The notes beneath the pieces are model-generated. The model ran no database searches, was not told where the DNA came from, and saw only the letters and a list, made by a program, of their open reading frames with translations. From JBFJVZ01 sp041623895 (GTDB lineage Bacteria > Planctomycetota > Planctomycetia > Pirellulales > Pirellulaceae), in NCBI GenBank assembly GCA_041623895.1, contig JBFJVZ010000356.1, positions 1 to 8,128 on the forward strand: DNA of 8,128 nt, in the 5' to 3' direction. Shown here piece after piece: positions 1-6,206 of this stretch. Position numbers and translations under genes: made by a program. Numbering within the stretch: the stretch's first letter is position 1; each line of letters starts with the position of its first letter.

Positions 1-534
1 CATGAAATCGTTGCCGACATCGTGGCGTCATTCGATAAGTTTTTGAGTGAGAAACATATCGCCAAACTTCGCCGCGAGTACGTAAACGCCATCACCGATC
101 AGCGTGACAAAGCTGACCCTTCAGCGATTCGCAAGGAATTGCAGAAGCGGAAAGCCACGTATCAGCAATTACGTGAGCAGGTGCGAAAGTTTCCGGATTT
201 GCTTGAGGACTTCGCCGAACCATTACGTGAGGACAAAGCCGAAATTGAGCGGCTGGAGTCTCGATTAGCGAATATCGAAGCCGACGACACGAACCACGTC
301 ATTCAGTTTGACGAGCACGTTGCGAAGCTGACGAACATCGTGACGGAGTTGAAAGCGGCCGTCATGGAAATCATCGACACACACCCGCACCTAGTGCGTG
401 AACTGCTAGGTTCGATGATCGAGGAAATAGAACTGGATGTTCACGACCGAGGCGAACGACGTAACCCACGATTCCGCCTTGATGGTGGCGAAATCAAGCT
501 GAAGCCGGGTTTTAACTTGACACCCGCTTCCTAA
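1..534 (+). CDS. Large serine recombinase/integrase, C-terminal fragment (5' end outside window)
   Basis: The frame is open from base 1 and ends in TAA at 532-534, giving 177 visible residues, so the true start lies to the left. A GTG at 22 is internal, because the frame reads through it without a break. The visible part matches the tail of large serine recombinases: a segment around FLSEKHIAKLRREYVNAITD, a long charged heptad-like helical stretch (about residues 35-125, rich in E/K/R/L) and a short basic beta-like end (RNPRFRLDGG, then LKPGFNLTP). In this family the catalytic serine domain and zinc ribbon lie further N-terminal and are not visible here. The enzyme would catalyse site-specific integration and excision. 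This role is supported by position: the last codons and the stop fall in a tRNA 3' half, a typical attachment site. The family call comes from overall similarity of the tail, not from catalytic residues. The alternative is another coiled-coil recombinase relative. Confidence 0.7.
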   Translation, partial: HEIVADIVASFDKFLSEKHIAKLRREYVNAITDQRDKADPSAIRKELQKRKATYQQLREQVRKFPDLLEDFAEPLREDKAEIERLESRLANIEADDTNHVIQFDEHVAKLTNIVTELKAAVMEIIDTHPHLVRELLGSMIEEIELDVHDRGERRNPRFRLDGGEIKLKPGFNLTPAS

Positions 535-569
535 AGCTAAGGTCGCAGGTTCGAATCCTGCCGTGGGTG
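526..569 (+). other. tRNA-Arg(CCU) 3' half: probable attachment-site junction (att) of an integrated element
   Basis: From the anticodon loop onward the sequence fits a tRNA exactly. The loop TTCCTAA is at 528-534 with anticodon CCT at 530-532. The 3' side of the anticodon stem, AGCTA, is at 535-539 and a 5-nt variable loop at 540-544. The T-arm is GCAGG-TTCGAAT-CCTGC at 545-561, with all five pairs perfect. The 3' acceptor strand CGTGGGT is at 562-568, with discriminator G at 569 and no encoded CCA. The 5' half is missing: bases 523-527 cannot pair with 535-539, and the sequence to the left is recombinase coding sequence. I infer that an element integrated in the anticodon-loop region, leaving the displaced 3' half here. 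The rebuilt tRNA should then lie at the far left end of the element, outside the window. The exact left limit of the shared core cannot be fixed without that other end. Confidence 0.8.
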
Positions 570-574
570 CTGTC

Positions 575-620
575 GCGACGTGAGCGTCCGAGTGGCATAC
601 GAATGCCGCGCTCGCGTTGC
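575..620 (+). repeat. Strong compound hairpin just downstream of the tRNA 3' end
   Basis: Arms GCGACGTGAGCG (575-586) and CGCTCGCGTTGC (609-620) form a 12-bp RNA stem with two G-U wobbles and no mismatch. Nested inside is a second perfect stem, GGCAT (594-598) with ATGCC (603-607), around the tetraloop ACGA. It begins 6 nt after the tRNA discriminator base. It could be the transcription terminator of the original tRNA gene, but no T-run follows (the next bases are CCTTAATTGG), so a classical Rho-independent terminator is not supported. The alternative is a REP-like intergenic palindrome. Confidence 0.55.
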
Positions 621-846
621 CCTTAATTGGAAGAGGAGCGCGTCCGGATGAGTACCGCAACTTTCTTAAGACCTGCAATGGCGGCCACCCCAATCCTGAC
701 TGCGTCCAGGTGCCCGGCGTGAAAGGTAGCGACAATGTGGGTGTCGGCGCGGTCTTCCATCTCCAACCATCAAGACCGGGTGTGAGCCAACTGAGCATGT
801 ATAATCCGTCCGGTTACCGAGATCTTTCCGAATTAGAGAACAAACG
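621..846. other. Intergenic region with no supported gene
   Basis: Between the hairpin and the CBS-domain gene I find no convincing gene. Short open frames exist on both strands (83 codons on +, 130 codons on -), but neither gives a recognisable protein. The minus one simply reads the tRNA fragment and the recombinase tail in antisense. A consensus-like TATAAT lies at 800-805. The stretch probably carries the 5' regulatory region of the downstream gene. Confidence 0.5.
800..805 (+). promoter_or_regulatory. Candidate -10 box (TATAAT) upstream of the CBS-domain gene
   Basis: A perfect TATAAT lies 41 bp before the ATG at 847. No -35 element resembling TTGACA is found at 16-18 bp spacing (the bases there are GC-rich, around CGGGTG). 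The TG just upstream is one base out of register for an extended -10. It is a candidate only. Confidence 0.25.
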
Positions 847-1644
847 ATGCCCGAATCTCAGCGGATGATTACGACCGAGTGTCCCCAAGGACATCGTGTT
901 CGAGGAACGGAAATGTTCTTGGGGAAAAAGGTGCATTGCCCACGATGCCGGGAAGAGTTTTTGTTTGCCGTTCCGACATCGGAATCGGTAGTGGTGCTCG
1001 CGGTGGCCGAAGACAACACCGATTCCTCATCAACAGAAGAGCAGCAGAGCAGTTCATCAGAACGCGTGGGCGATGTCAGCGAGACCATGATTGGCCGGAT
1101 CCTGGGTGACTGGACGCCGCCGCCGCCGCGAACTTGTCCGAATTGCGGCACGGAAGTCCTTGGCACTCAGACTATCTGCCACGGATGCGGTGATGACCTT
1201 TGGTCAGACGACATCTCGGATTCCATCGAGACACCGGTCATCAGGACAAATCAATTCGAGGACGTTTGGGTACGTCGCATCATGAGACCACGCGATGAAA
1301 TAGCTTTCATCGATATTCATGCTTCACTGGCATCGATGCAAAGCTTCGTGCGTCAAACAATGCACACACGGTATCCCGTTTGCGACCAAACACCGGATAA
1401 TCCACTGGGGGTCGTGCACATTAAAGATATTCTGGTCGCGGAGCCCAGTAGGGAAGCTTTTGACCTGTCCAAGATCATGACGACTTTGGAATGTATCCCG
1501 GATCGGCTGCCGATAAGTGGTGCATTCCGTCACCTGCAGTTGACCCATCGGTCGATCGCTTTGGTCATCAATGCTTCGAGAGTCACAACAGGCATCGTGA
1601 CGATGAAAGACCTGTTGGCAAAGATGATGGGTGTGTCCCCATAG
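847..1644 (+). CDS. Free-standing CBS-domain pair protein with two N-terminal zinc ribbons
   Basis: This is a 265-residue soluble protein with no membrane segment. The first zinc ribbon is C12-P-x-G-H16 ... C31-P-R-C34. A Ser/Glu-rich linker (about 45-80) follows, then a four-proline stretch (91-94) and a second ribbon C97-P-N-C100-G ... C111-H-G-C114-G. Residues about 140-263 form two CBS motifs. The first includes VRRIMRPRDEI ... YPVCD ... LGVVHIKDIL. The second includes IMTTLECIPDRLPIS and ends GIVTMKDLLAKMMG. This pattern resembles the CBS pair of CorC/CNNM (TlyC-like) proteins, but the membrane DUF21 domain of that family is absent. CBS pairs usually bind adenine nucleotides and regulate a partner; the partner is unknown. 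ATG 847 is preferred because GAG lies 8 nt upstream; ATG 865, seven codons in, would keep every motif and is possible. The gene stands alone between the att-like site and a convergent glycosyltransferase gene. Confidence 0.85.
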   Translation: MPESQRMITTECPQGHRVRGTEMFLGKKVHCPRCREEFLFAVPTSESVVVLAVAEDNTDSSSTEEQQSSSSERVGDVSETMIGRILGDWTPPPPRTCPNCGTEVLGTQTICHGCGDDLWSDDISDSIETPVIRTNQFEDVWVRRIMRPRDEIAFIDIHASLASMQSFVRQTMHTRYPVCDQTPDNPLGVVHIKDILVAEPSREAFDLSKIMTTLECIPDRLPISGAFRHLQLTHRSIALVINASRVTTGIVTMKDLLAKMMGVSP

Positions 1645-1941
1645 ATCATTCTCCGCCATGGCTCCGATCAAGAGTTTACGGTACATCGACGGGCTCCTGG
1701 TTTTCCAACGTATAAACGATTGGCAAACATCCATGATGACGATGCGATATTTCTCAAGAATGTACGCATTGCACATGGCGGCTATTGTCTTGCGGCGATC
1801 GTTTGATGGTGTAGCCATACCAGCACAGCGGTTTACTCAGCAATCGCTGTGCCGAACACTATTGGGTGCGTCCCATCCCTCACAATGTGATGAATCCCGT
1901 GGTCGGCGCAGCTGACCACTGACTCGACGATACGTGTCTGG
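1645..1941. other. Intergenic region between convergent genes, one inverted repeat
   Basis: About 297 bp separate the stops of two convergent genes. Open frames run through on both strands but show no recognisable protein and no plausible start context. The only clear structure is the inverted repeat at 1823-1852, annotated separately. Confidence 0.5.
1823..1852. repeat. 8-bp perfect inverted repeat (GCACAGCG / CGCTGTGC)
   Basis: Arms lie at 1823-1830 and 1845-1852 with a 14-nt loop; the outer pair 1821-1854 also matches after one mismatch. It sits between two convergent genes, 180 nt after the CBS gene stop and about 90 nt after the glycosyltransferase stop. It could form a bidirectional terminator hairpin, but no T-run flanks it on either strand. 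Function is uncertain. Confidence 0.4.
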
Positions 1942-3588
1942 TCACCGAATGGGTGGGTAAATCGGGATCAGCCGCCAGAGCTTGCCCTCCCGGCTGATCA
2001 GCTCGATTTGGTTTGTTGTCTCAAGGTCGTTTAGGAGCGTTGGGGATGGACCGTATAAATAGATGTCGCCGTGAGCAGTGGCAATCCGGGGTGTCATCCG
2101 CTGGAACAACTGCACGCGAACGGTTGGCTTGAGTAGATGGCTCAGAGAGAGGACATGGCCGAGGTTGTCACTCAACAAGAGCGGGTCCGGATCTTGATTA
2201 ATGAGGTTGGCAACCTCCGGATTGTGGCAGCCTGACATTAGTTTGGTCCACCAAACATCTGCCCGAATGAAAATGGCGCAGGACAATACACCGCAAAAAG
2301 CTAAGGCACATGCGCCCATCCTCCATAAGTGCGGGCGCCAAACTTGCGTCGAGTGAGCAGTGATGTGCACTGCCAGCACATACGACACGGCGAGCTGGAT
2401 GCCCACATAGGCTGCGAAGAAATACCGGCTGTTGACGGACATTTGCCGCTGCAACAGCACATCGGTCAGGGTCAGTGTCAACGCAGTCGTCCCGACGAGG
2501 GTATAGATGAATAGCCAAACCCGTCTGGGCGTATGGTGGTATAAAAAATAGAGTGAGTAGCCGCTCAGCAGGCCCACCCCAAACGTCGCGGGGATGAGAT
2601 AAAACCAGTCGAGATAGCCGATCGTATAACTGACGTGCCCGCTATCAAAAAACAGGCGACTCAAGTCAAACCCCCACGCTTTTACCAAGGACGTGAAGGG
2701 CAAACCTGTTGCCTGCCAGGCGAGCGTCGTTTTGGCTGCCGCTGAATGGGTGCTGATGAGCAGAAGCCATGGAATCAGGGTCAATAAACCGGCTAAGGAA
2801 GACAAAACATAGGCCTGAGTGACTTTGTTCCAGCGGCCGTGTTCGAGCAGAAAGACATAGATGCCATGTCCGACCATCAACAACCCTGCCAGCAAATACG
2901 TATAGAGGCTGCAGGCCAGCGCGGCGGCATAGAGGCCCCAACTCCATTTGCTTTGGATCCTGATGGCTCTTAACAGCAGAGCACTGGAGAGGAGAACGGT
3001 CACGACAAAGAGACTATAGGGACGCGCTTCCTGGGCATAGGCCATGTGTAAGGGGGAGACCGCGAACAACGCGACCGCTAGCCAGGCCGTGAACGCCAAA
3101 TCGAAAAGTTCGCGACAAAGCCAATAGAGACAAGGAAGAGCGAACAAGCTGAGGAGCACAGGCAAACTTCTCATCGCGGTCGCTTCGGTTCCGAACCGCT
3201 GGGACCAAAGCCGGGCCATGATGAAATAGATGGGCACGTGCTGCGGTTCGGACCGCAAAGATTGAACGGTCGCGATGATGCCGTTTTCGGGTCTGAGGCG
3301 TTGGTAGGGGCGCAATTCGTCAATGCGAAATTGATGACCGTCAAAAAAGCGATCATAGAGTTCCTGATCGGAAGTGCCGGAGAGACGCAGCAGGGTAAAG
3401 GCTTCGTCATTCCCGTATGGTTTTTGACCTAGATGCACAAATCGAAGACCCACGCCCAGAAACAGACTGACGCAGATGAAAAACATCCACCACCCTCTGG
3501 GGCGCGGCATCACCGCTTGATGGGTTTCTGGGTCCCGATGTCCAGTCTTTACCTCCAAATTGGTCGTATGCACGGCAACATCCTTCAT
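1942..3588 (-). CDS. Polytopic family 39-type glycosyltransferase (PMT/ArnT-like)
   Basis: This is an integral membrane protein of about 548 residues with roughly ten hydrophobic segments. Such enzymes (GT-C fold) transfer sugars from a polyprenyl-phosphate donor to a lipid, protein or glycan on the outer face of the membrane. After the first membrane helix (WWMFFICVSLFLGVGL) comes the acidic pair in GNDEAFTLLR (about residues 59-68), the usual catalytic-loop signature of the family. Further on are a YQRLRPENG segment, PCLYWLCRELF, and SPLHMAYAQEARPYSL (QEARPY about 186-191). The hydrophilic C-terminal part has LLLSDNLGHVLSLSHLL and ends near GKLWRLIPI. From memory, this combination is characteristic of a cyanobacterial glycosyltransferase family. 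ATG at 3588 is preferred because GGA lies 7 nt upstream. The frame stays open to a TTG at 3711, and an ATG at 3510 would still precede the first helix. The gene stands alone, divergent from the gene at 4148. Acceptor and sugar are unknown. Confidence 0.8.
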   Translation of the reverse strand: MKDVAVHTTNLEVKTGHRDPETHQAVMPRPRGWWMFFICVSLFLGVGLRFVHLGQKPYGNDEAFTLLRLSGTSDQELYDRFFDGHQFRIDELRPYQRLRPENGIIATVQSLRSEPQHVPIYFIMARLWSQRFGTEATAMRSLPVLLSLFALPCLYWLCRELFDLAFTAWLAVALFAVSPLHMAYAQEARPYSLFVVTVLLSSALLLRAIRIQSKWSWGLYAAALACSLYTYLLAGLLMVGHGIYVFLLEHGRWNKVTQAYVLSSLAGLLTLIPWLLLISTHSAAAKTTLAWQATGLPFTSLVKAWGFDLSRLFFDSGHVSYTIGYLDWFYLIPATFGVGLLSGYSLYFLYHHTPRRVWLFIYTLVGTTALTLTLTDVLLQRQMSVNSRYFFAAYVGIQLAVSYVLAVHITAHSTQVWRPHLWRMGACALAFCGVLSCAIFIRADVWWTKLMSGCHNPEVANLINQDPDPLLLSDNLGHVLSLSHLLKPTVRVQLFQRMTPRIATAHGDIYLYGPSPTLLNDLETTNQIELISREGKLWRLIPIYPPIR

Positions 3589-3876
3589 GTCTAATTCCGA
3601 CTGATGTCCTCTAGTTCGCCAAGTACCGTGCACGTTCACCAAATCGCAACTTGAAACTGCCGGGAGATTCCCAACCGTTCCCGCTACAGATTGTGCAGGG
3701 ACGTCGCGCAATCAACTGGCTACGTCGCATCTGGTCTCGCATTGAAAGCAGTATCCCAAATGTAGCCAATCGAGATAAGTACTAGGCGAAGGCGACTGCG
3801 GAAGGGTGACCGACCGTGGGAAGGCAGCCTGCGAATGCGTGCGTAAGTGTCGACCTGAAGATCGGCGTCGAAGTGT

Positions 3877-3923
3877 GTTCGCCAACTCGCACCGGTGACT
3901 TCAGCGACGCGAAGCGGGCGAAC
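3877..3923. repeat. Imperfect nested palindrome (GTTCGCC / GGCGAAC)
   Basis: The outer arms at 3877-3883 and 3917-3923 are perfect 7-bp complements. Inside, CTTC (3899-3902) pairs with GAAG (3911-3914). The layout, an outer stem with a nested inner stem, resembles the hairpin at 575-620. It could be a structured leader element or a REP-like unit; no function can be assigned. Confidence 0.3.
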
Positions 3924-4027
3924 GGTGTGAGTCATTCAACGTTGGCTAGATCTGGCCTCTTTCGCCCGGATCTCTGGCGCTGCGCGCCGTCAATCACCTA
4001 GAATCGACGTGGTTGGGAACCGATTCT

Positions 4028-4060
4028 CGTGAACGAGTGTCTGATGATTACTCGCTCACG
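4028..4060. repeat. 11-bp hairpin (one mismatch) upstream of the zinc-ribbon/propeller gene
   Basis: CGTGAACGAGT (4028-4038) pairs with ACTCGCTCACG (4050-4060) with a single A/C mismatch around an 11-nt loop. It lies 87 nt before the ATG at 4148. The right arm contains GCTCAC (4054-4059), which could instead pair with GTGAGC at 4075-4080, so two mutually exclusive folds are possible if this is transcribed as a leader. There is no T-run after either stem. It could be an operator, leader structure or REP-like palindrome. Confidence 0.4.
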
Positions 4061-4147
4061 TGTAGTCTGGGTGTGTGAGCCGACTGAAATCACGAGAAAA
4101 ATGCGGGTTCGCAGGCGTTTCCACCGATCAAGGCTGCCAAACTGCTC

Positions 4148-6187
4148 ATGCCAGTATCACCACCAGGTTCACGTATCGTCACTTGCGTCTGTGGTGCGCG
4201 GCTTCAATTAAATACGGCTGCCGAGTGTCAGGTGGTTTGCCCCTCTTGCAAGACGCTGCTCGCCGTTCCTGGGGCGATGGCTAGTGCACCGACCGATCCA
4301 TCGGCGGACGATCATTTCAACCATTTGCAGACCGAAATCCCAAGTTCACCGCCCCTGGCTCCAGCGCTGCCGCAACGGCGACCCCGGACGCGCCAGGGTC
4401 CACCGCGGAAACAGCTCAGCGCGGGGGCGGTGATAGCGATCGGATTGGGCGCTCTCCTTTTATTGGGTGCCGCCGTGTTGACTTTGACAGCAGTGCTGAC
4501 GTCGACGAAACGTCCTGCCGCGGTTGCCGACTTGAGCGCAGATCTGACCAACGACATTCGGATTGAGCAAAGCGGAGATGTCGACACCAATCCCGCGAAC
4601 TTTGGCAGTCAAACCCAGACGCCGTTCGATGGTGCCGCACAAGCAGGTGAGAGCCCGCATCCCGATTCGGTGCCCGGCCGTCTCGTCGTGCTGGACGAAT
4701 CCAGATATGGCGACAAGCTCGGTCGTCCGCTCATCGTCGACCGCGACAACGGTATTTTCGGTTTGTCGGTGATCAGCAGTAAAGGTGGCCGCACTTTCAG
4801 CAGCCTGCATTTGGCCGACCTTGCGGCGGGCACGGCAAAACGAGCTTGTGTTATGAACGATCATGCCACGCTACTGGATCACGACTTGGCATCGGGTTTG
4901 AGCTTGCTGTGGGAAACGTCCGATACCAGCCGCCGCGGCAGACTGAGTTTGATGGCGAATTTGACCAGTGGCGCCGGCCAGCGAGTCCATTCCCTGACGA
5001 TCGAACACAAACACATCACCAACATCGGTTGGGCCAAGATCGTTGATCCCGCAACCGTGGTTGGTGCGACGAACGAAATGTGTTTTGTATGGTCGATACG
5101 CGAGCAACGGATCAAAGCGACCGTTCCGCTGGAATTCGATACCGCTGCTGCATTGCATCCCAGCGGTAACCTGGTAGCGATCCCAATGCAAGATGGTGCG
5201 CAGTTGCTGGACGTTGCCTCGGGGGAACTAACCAAGACGATTCCTTTCCCCGGCGATCTGCCGCACGTCTCATTTCATCCGGACGGATCGCGATTGTGCT
5301 TGTCGGACGACTACATCATGCGGATCTGGGATGTAAGACGCAACCAATTGATTGCAGATCACCACACGCCGCTGAGAATATCGGGGCAACTGCGTTGGAT
5401 TGGGCCCGATTTATACATCACCCAGGATGGATGTGTTGGACAACTGGGTACTGCGTTGATGGCATGGCGATACGGATTTGGGCGCAGTCAAACTTCGCTG
5501 GGTGAGAATACGAACGACGGTATCTTGTACGCCAGCGTGGTTGACGGGCTGACGCTGGAAAACCTGCAGATCCCTCATCCAATCGTGCAATCCGCGATCG
5601 AACGGGCGGCAACGATGACGGCAACCCAGCAGACTCGCGACGAATGCTTTGCGATGACCCCGGGATCGAAAGTCAAACTTCGTGTTCAGCCGATGGCACC
5701 GGTGACCGAGCAAGAAATGGAAGAGATCGCGCGGACCATGATTCAGCGGGCAGGTTGGGTCGAAGATCCAACCGCCAGCGCCACCTTGACCGTAAGCTTC
5801 ACCAACGGCCCCAGCGAACAAGTTCGCTACGGAACGATCCGCGAATCGATGTCGATGGAGAGCAATGTCGCACCGACAACGGTGGCAATGTTTCTGACGA
5901 CCCTGAAAGTAGAGATTGACGGAAAGCAGGCTTGGGAACGGGTGAAGAAAAGCCGCGCGCCGTCATTTGTGGCTCAATCGTCCAGCCAGACCAAACAGCA
6001 AGCCGTCAGTCAGGCGTCGAAGCCAAAACTGCGCAGCTTAAAGGCGCTCACCCTGCCGCCCTACATCCCGCGAGAAAAGTATCGAGATGGTTTGGGCGTC
6101 TCGAGTCGCCATCAAGGCGAGTGGCAACATCATCCAACAACAAATTTCCAAGGTCGTGGCTTGGCAGATACGCTGCCACAGGAATGA
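4148..6187 (+). CDS. Membrane-anchored zinc-ribbon protein with WD40/beta-propeller-like region
   Basis: This is a 679-residue protein of unknown function. It starts with a zinc ribbon, C13-x-C15-G ... C31-P-x-C34. A Pro/Ala/Arg-rich linker (about 45-90) follows, then one membrane helix (about 93-117, AVIAIGLGALLLLGAAVL). The basic linker and ribbon before the helix suggest a cytoplasmic N terminus and an exported body. Residues about 330-410 carry WD40-like strands (ALHPSGNLVAIP, then FHPDGSRLCLSDD, then MRIWDVRR). The preceding 150 residues look like further, more diverged blades. Residues about 498-600 form a separate C-terminal domain (KVKLRVQPMAPVTEQEMEEIARTM at its start), rich in beta strands, that I do not recognise. 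A Gln/Ser/Lys-rich tail ends near LPPYIPREKYRDGLG. ATG 4148 is used although no good ribosome-binding site precedes it; AAGG is about 17 nt away. The gene is divergent from the glycosyltransferase and convergent with DUF1501. A scaffold or sensor role in the envelope is only a guess. Confidence 0.8.
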   Translation: MPVSPPGSRIVTCVCGARLQLNTAAECQVVCPSCKTLLAVPGAMASAPTDPSADDHFNHLQTEIPSSPPLAPALPQRRPRTRQGPPRKQLSAGAVIAIGLGALLLLGAAVLTLTAVLTSTKRPAAVADLSADLTNDIRIEQSGDVDTNPANFGSQTQTPFDGAAQAGESPHPDSVPGRLVVLDESRYGDKLGRPLIVDRDNGIFGLSVISSKGGRTFSSLHLADLAAGTAKRACVMNDHATLLDHDLASGLSLLWETSDTSRRGRLSLMANLTSGAGQRVHSLTIEHKHITNIGWAKIVDPATVVGATNEMCFVWSIREQRIKATVPLEFDTAAALHPSGNLVAIPMQDGAQLLDVASGELTKTIPFPGDLPHVSFHPDGSRLCLSDDYIMRIWDVRRNQLIADHHTPLRISGQLRWIGPDLYITQDGCVGQLGTALMAWRYGFGRSQTSLGENTNDGILYASVVDGLTLENLQIPHPIVQSAIERAATMTATQQTRDECFAMTPGSKVKLRVQPMAPVTEQEMEEIARTMIQRAGWVEDPTASATLTVSFTNGPSEQVRYGTIRESMSMESNVAPTTVAMFLTTLKVEIDGKQAWERVKKSRAPSFVAQSSSQTKQQAVSQASKPKLRSLKALTLPPYIPREKYRDGLGVSSRHQGEWQHHPTTNFQGRGLADTLPQE

Positions 6188-6206
6188 ATTGATCGAACCC
6201 CGATAT

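Larger units (their letters stand above)
3712..4147. other. Divergent intergenic region rich in inverted repeats, no supported gene
   Basis: This 436-bp stretch separates a leftward glycosyltransferase gene from a rightward gene and should contain both promoters. Small open frames (60-71 codons) occur but show no recognisable protein. I see several imperfect palindromes: TCGAC/GTCGA at 3850-3871, GTTCGCC/GGCGAAC at 3877-3923 with a nested CTTC/GAAG, and the strong hairpin at 4028-4060. No convincing paired -35/-10 boxes were found on either strand. Confidence 0.5.

Noticed and set aside
464..568. ACCCACG at 464-470 is the exact complement of the tRNA acceptor strand CGTGGGT (562-568), suggesting an intact tRNA
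   Set aside because: The span of 105 nt is too long, no D-arm or paired anticodon stem can be formed, and the 7-mer lies in well-formed recombinase codons. Probably chance.
406..798. 130-codon minus-strand open frame whose translation includes APTAGFEPATLALGSG
   Set aside because: This is the well-known artefact of translating a tRNA 3' half in antisense, joined here to the antisense of the recombinase tail; it is not a gene.
617..868. 83-codon plus-strand open frame before the CBS gene
   Set aside because: It has no recognisable domain and overlaps both the hairpin arm and the start of the CBS gene in another frame. A vague resemblance of a GGH..DCVQV stretch to actinobacterial DUF397 was judged too weak.
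1324..1818. 164-codon minus-strand open frame overlapping the end of the CBS gene
   Set aside because: It is mostly antisense to the well-supported CBS pair, and the protein has no recognisable motif.
1631..1915. 94-codon plus-strand open frame after the CBS gene
   Set aside because: It overlaps the CBS stop in another frame and shows no family resemblance, conserved motif or ribosome-binding site.
3720..3935. 71-codon minus-strand open frame in the divergent intergenic region
   Set aside because: Its composition is arginine-rich, as expected from GC-rich noncoding DNA; no motif and no supporting start context.
6100..6192. Possible frameshift at the end of the propeller gene, because a second frame stays open to 6192
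   Set aside because: The assigned frame is continuous to 6187 and neither tail is more protein-like than the other; no evidence for a shift.
6188..6206. Bidirectional terminator between the convergent genes
   Set aside because: Only 19 bp separate the stops and no inverted repeat with a T-run was found there.
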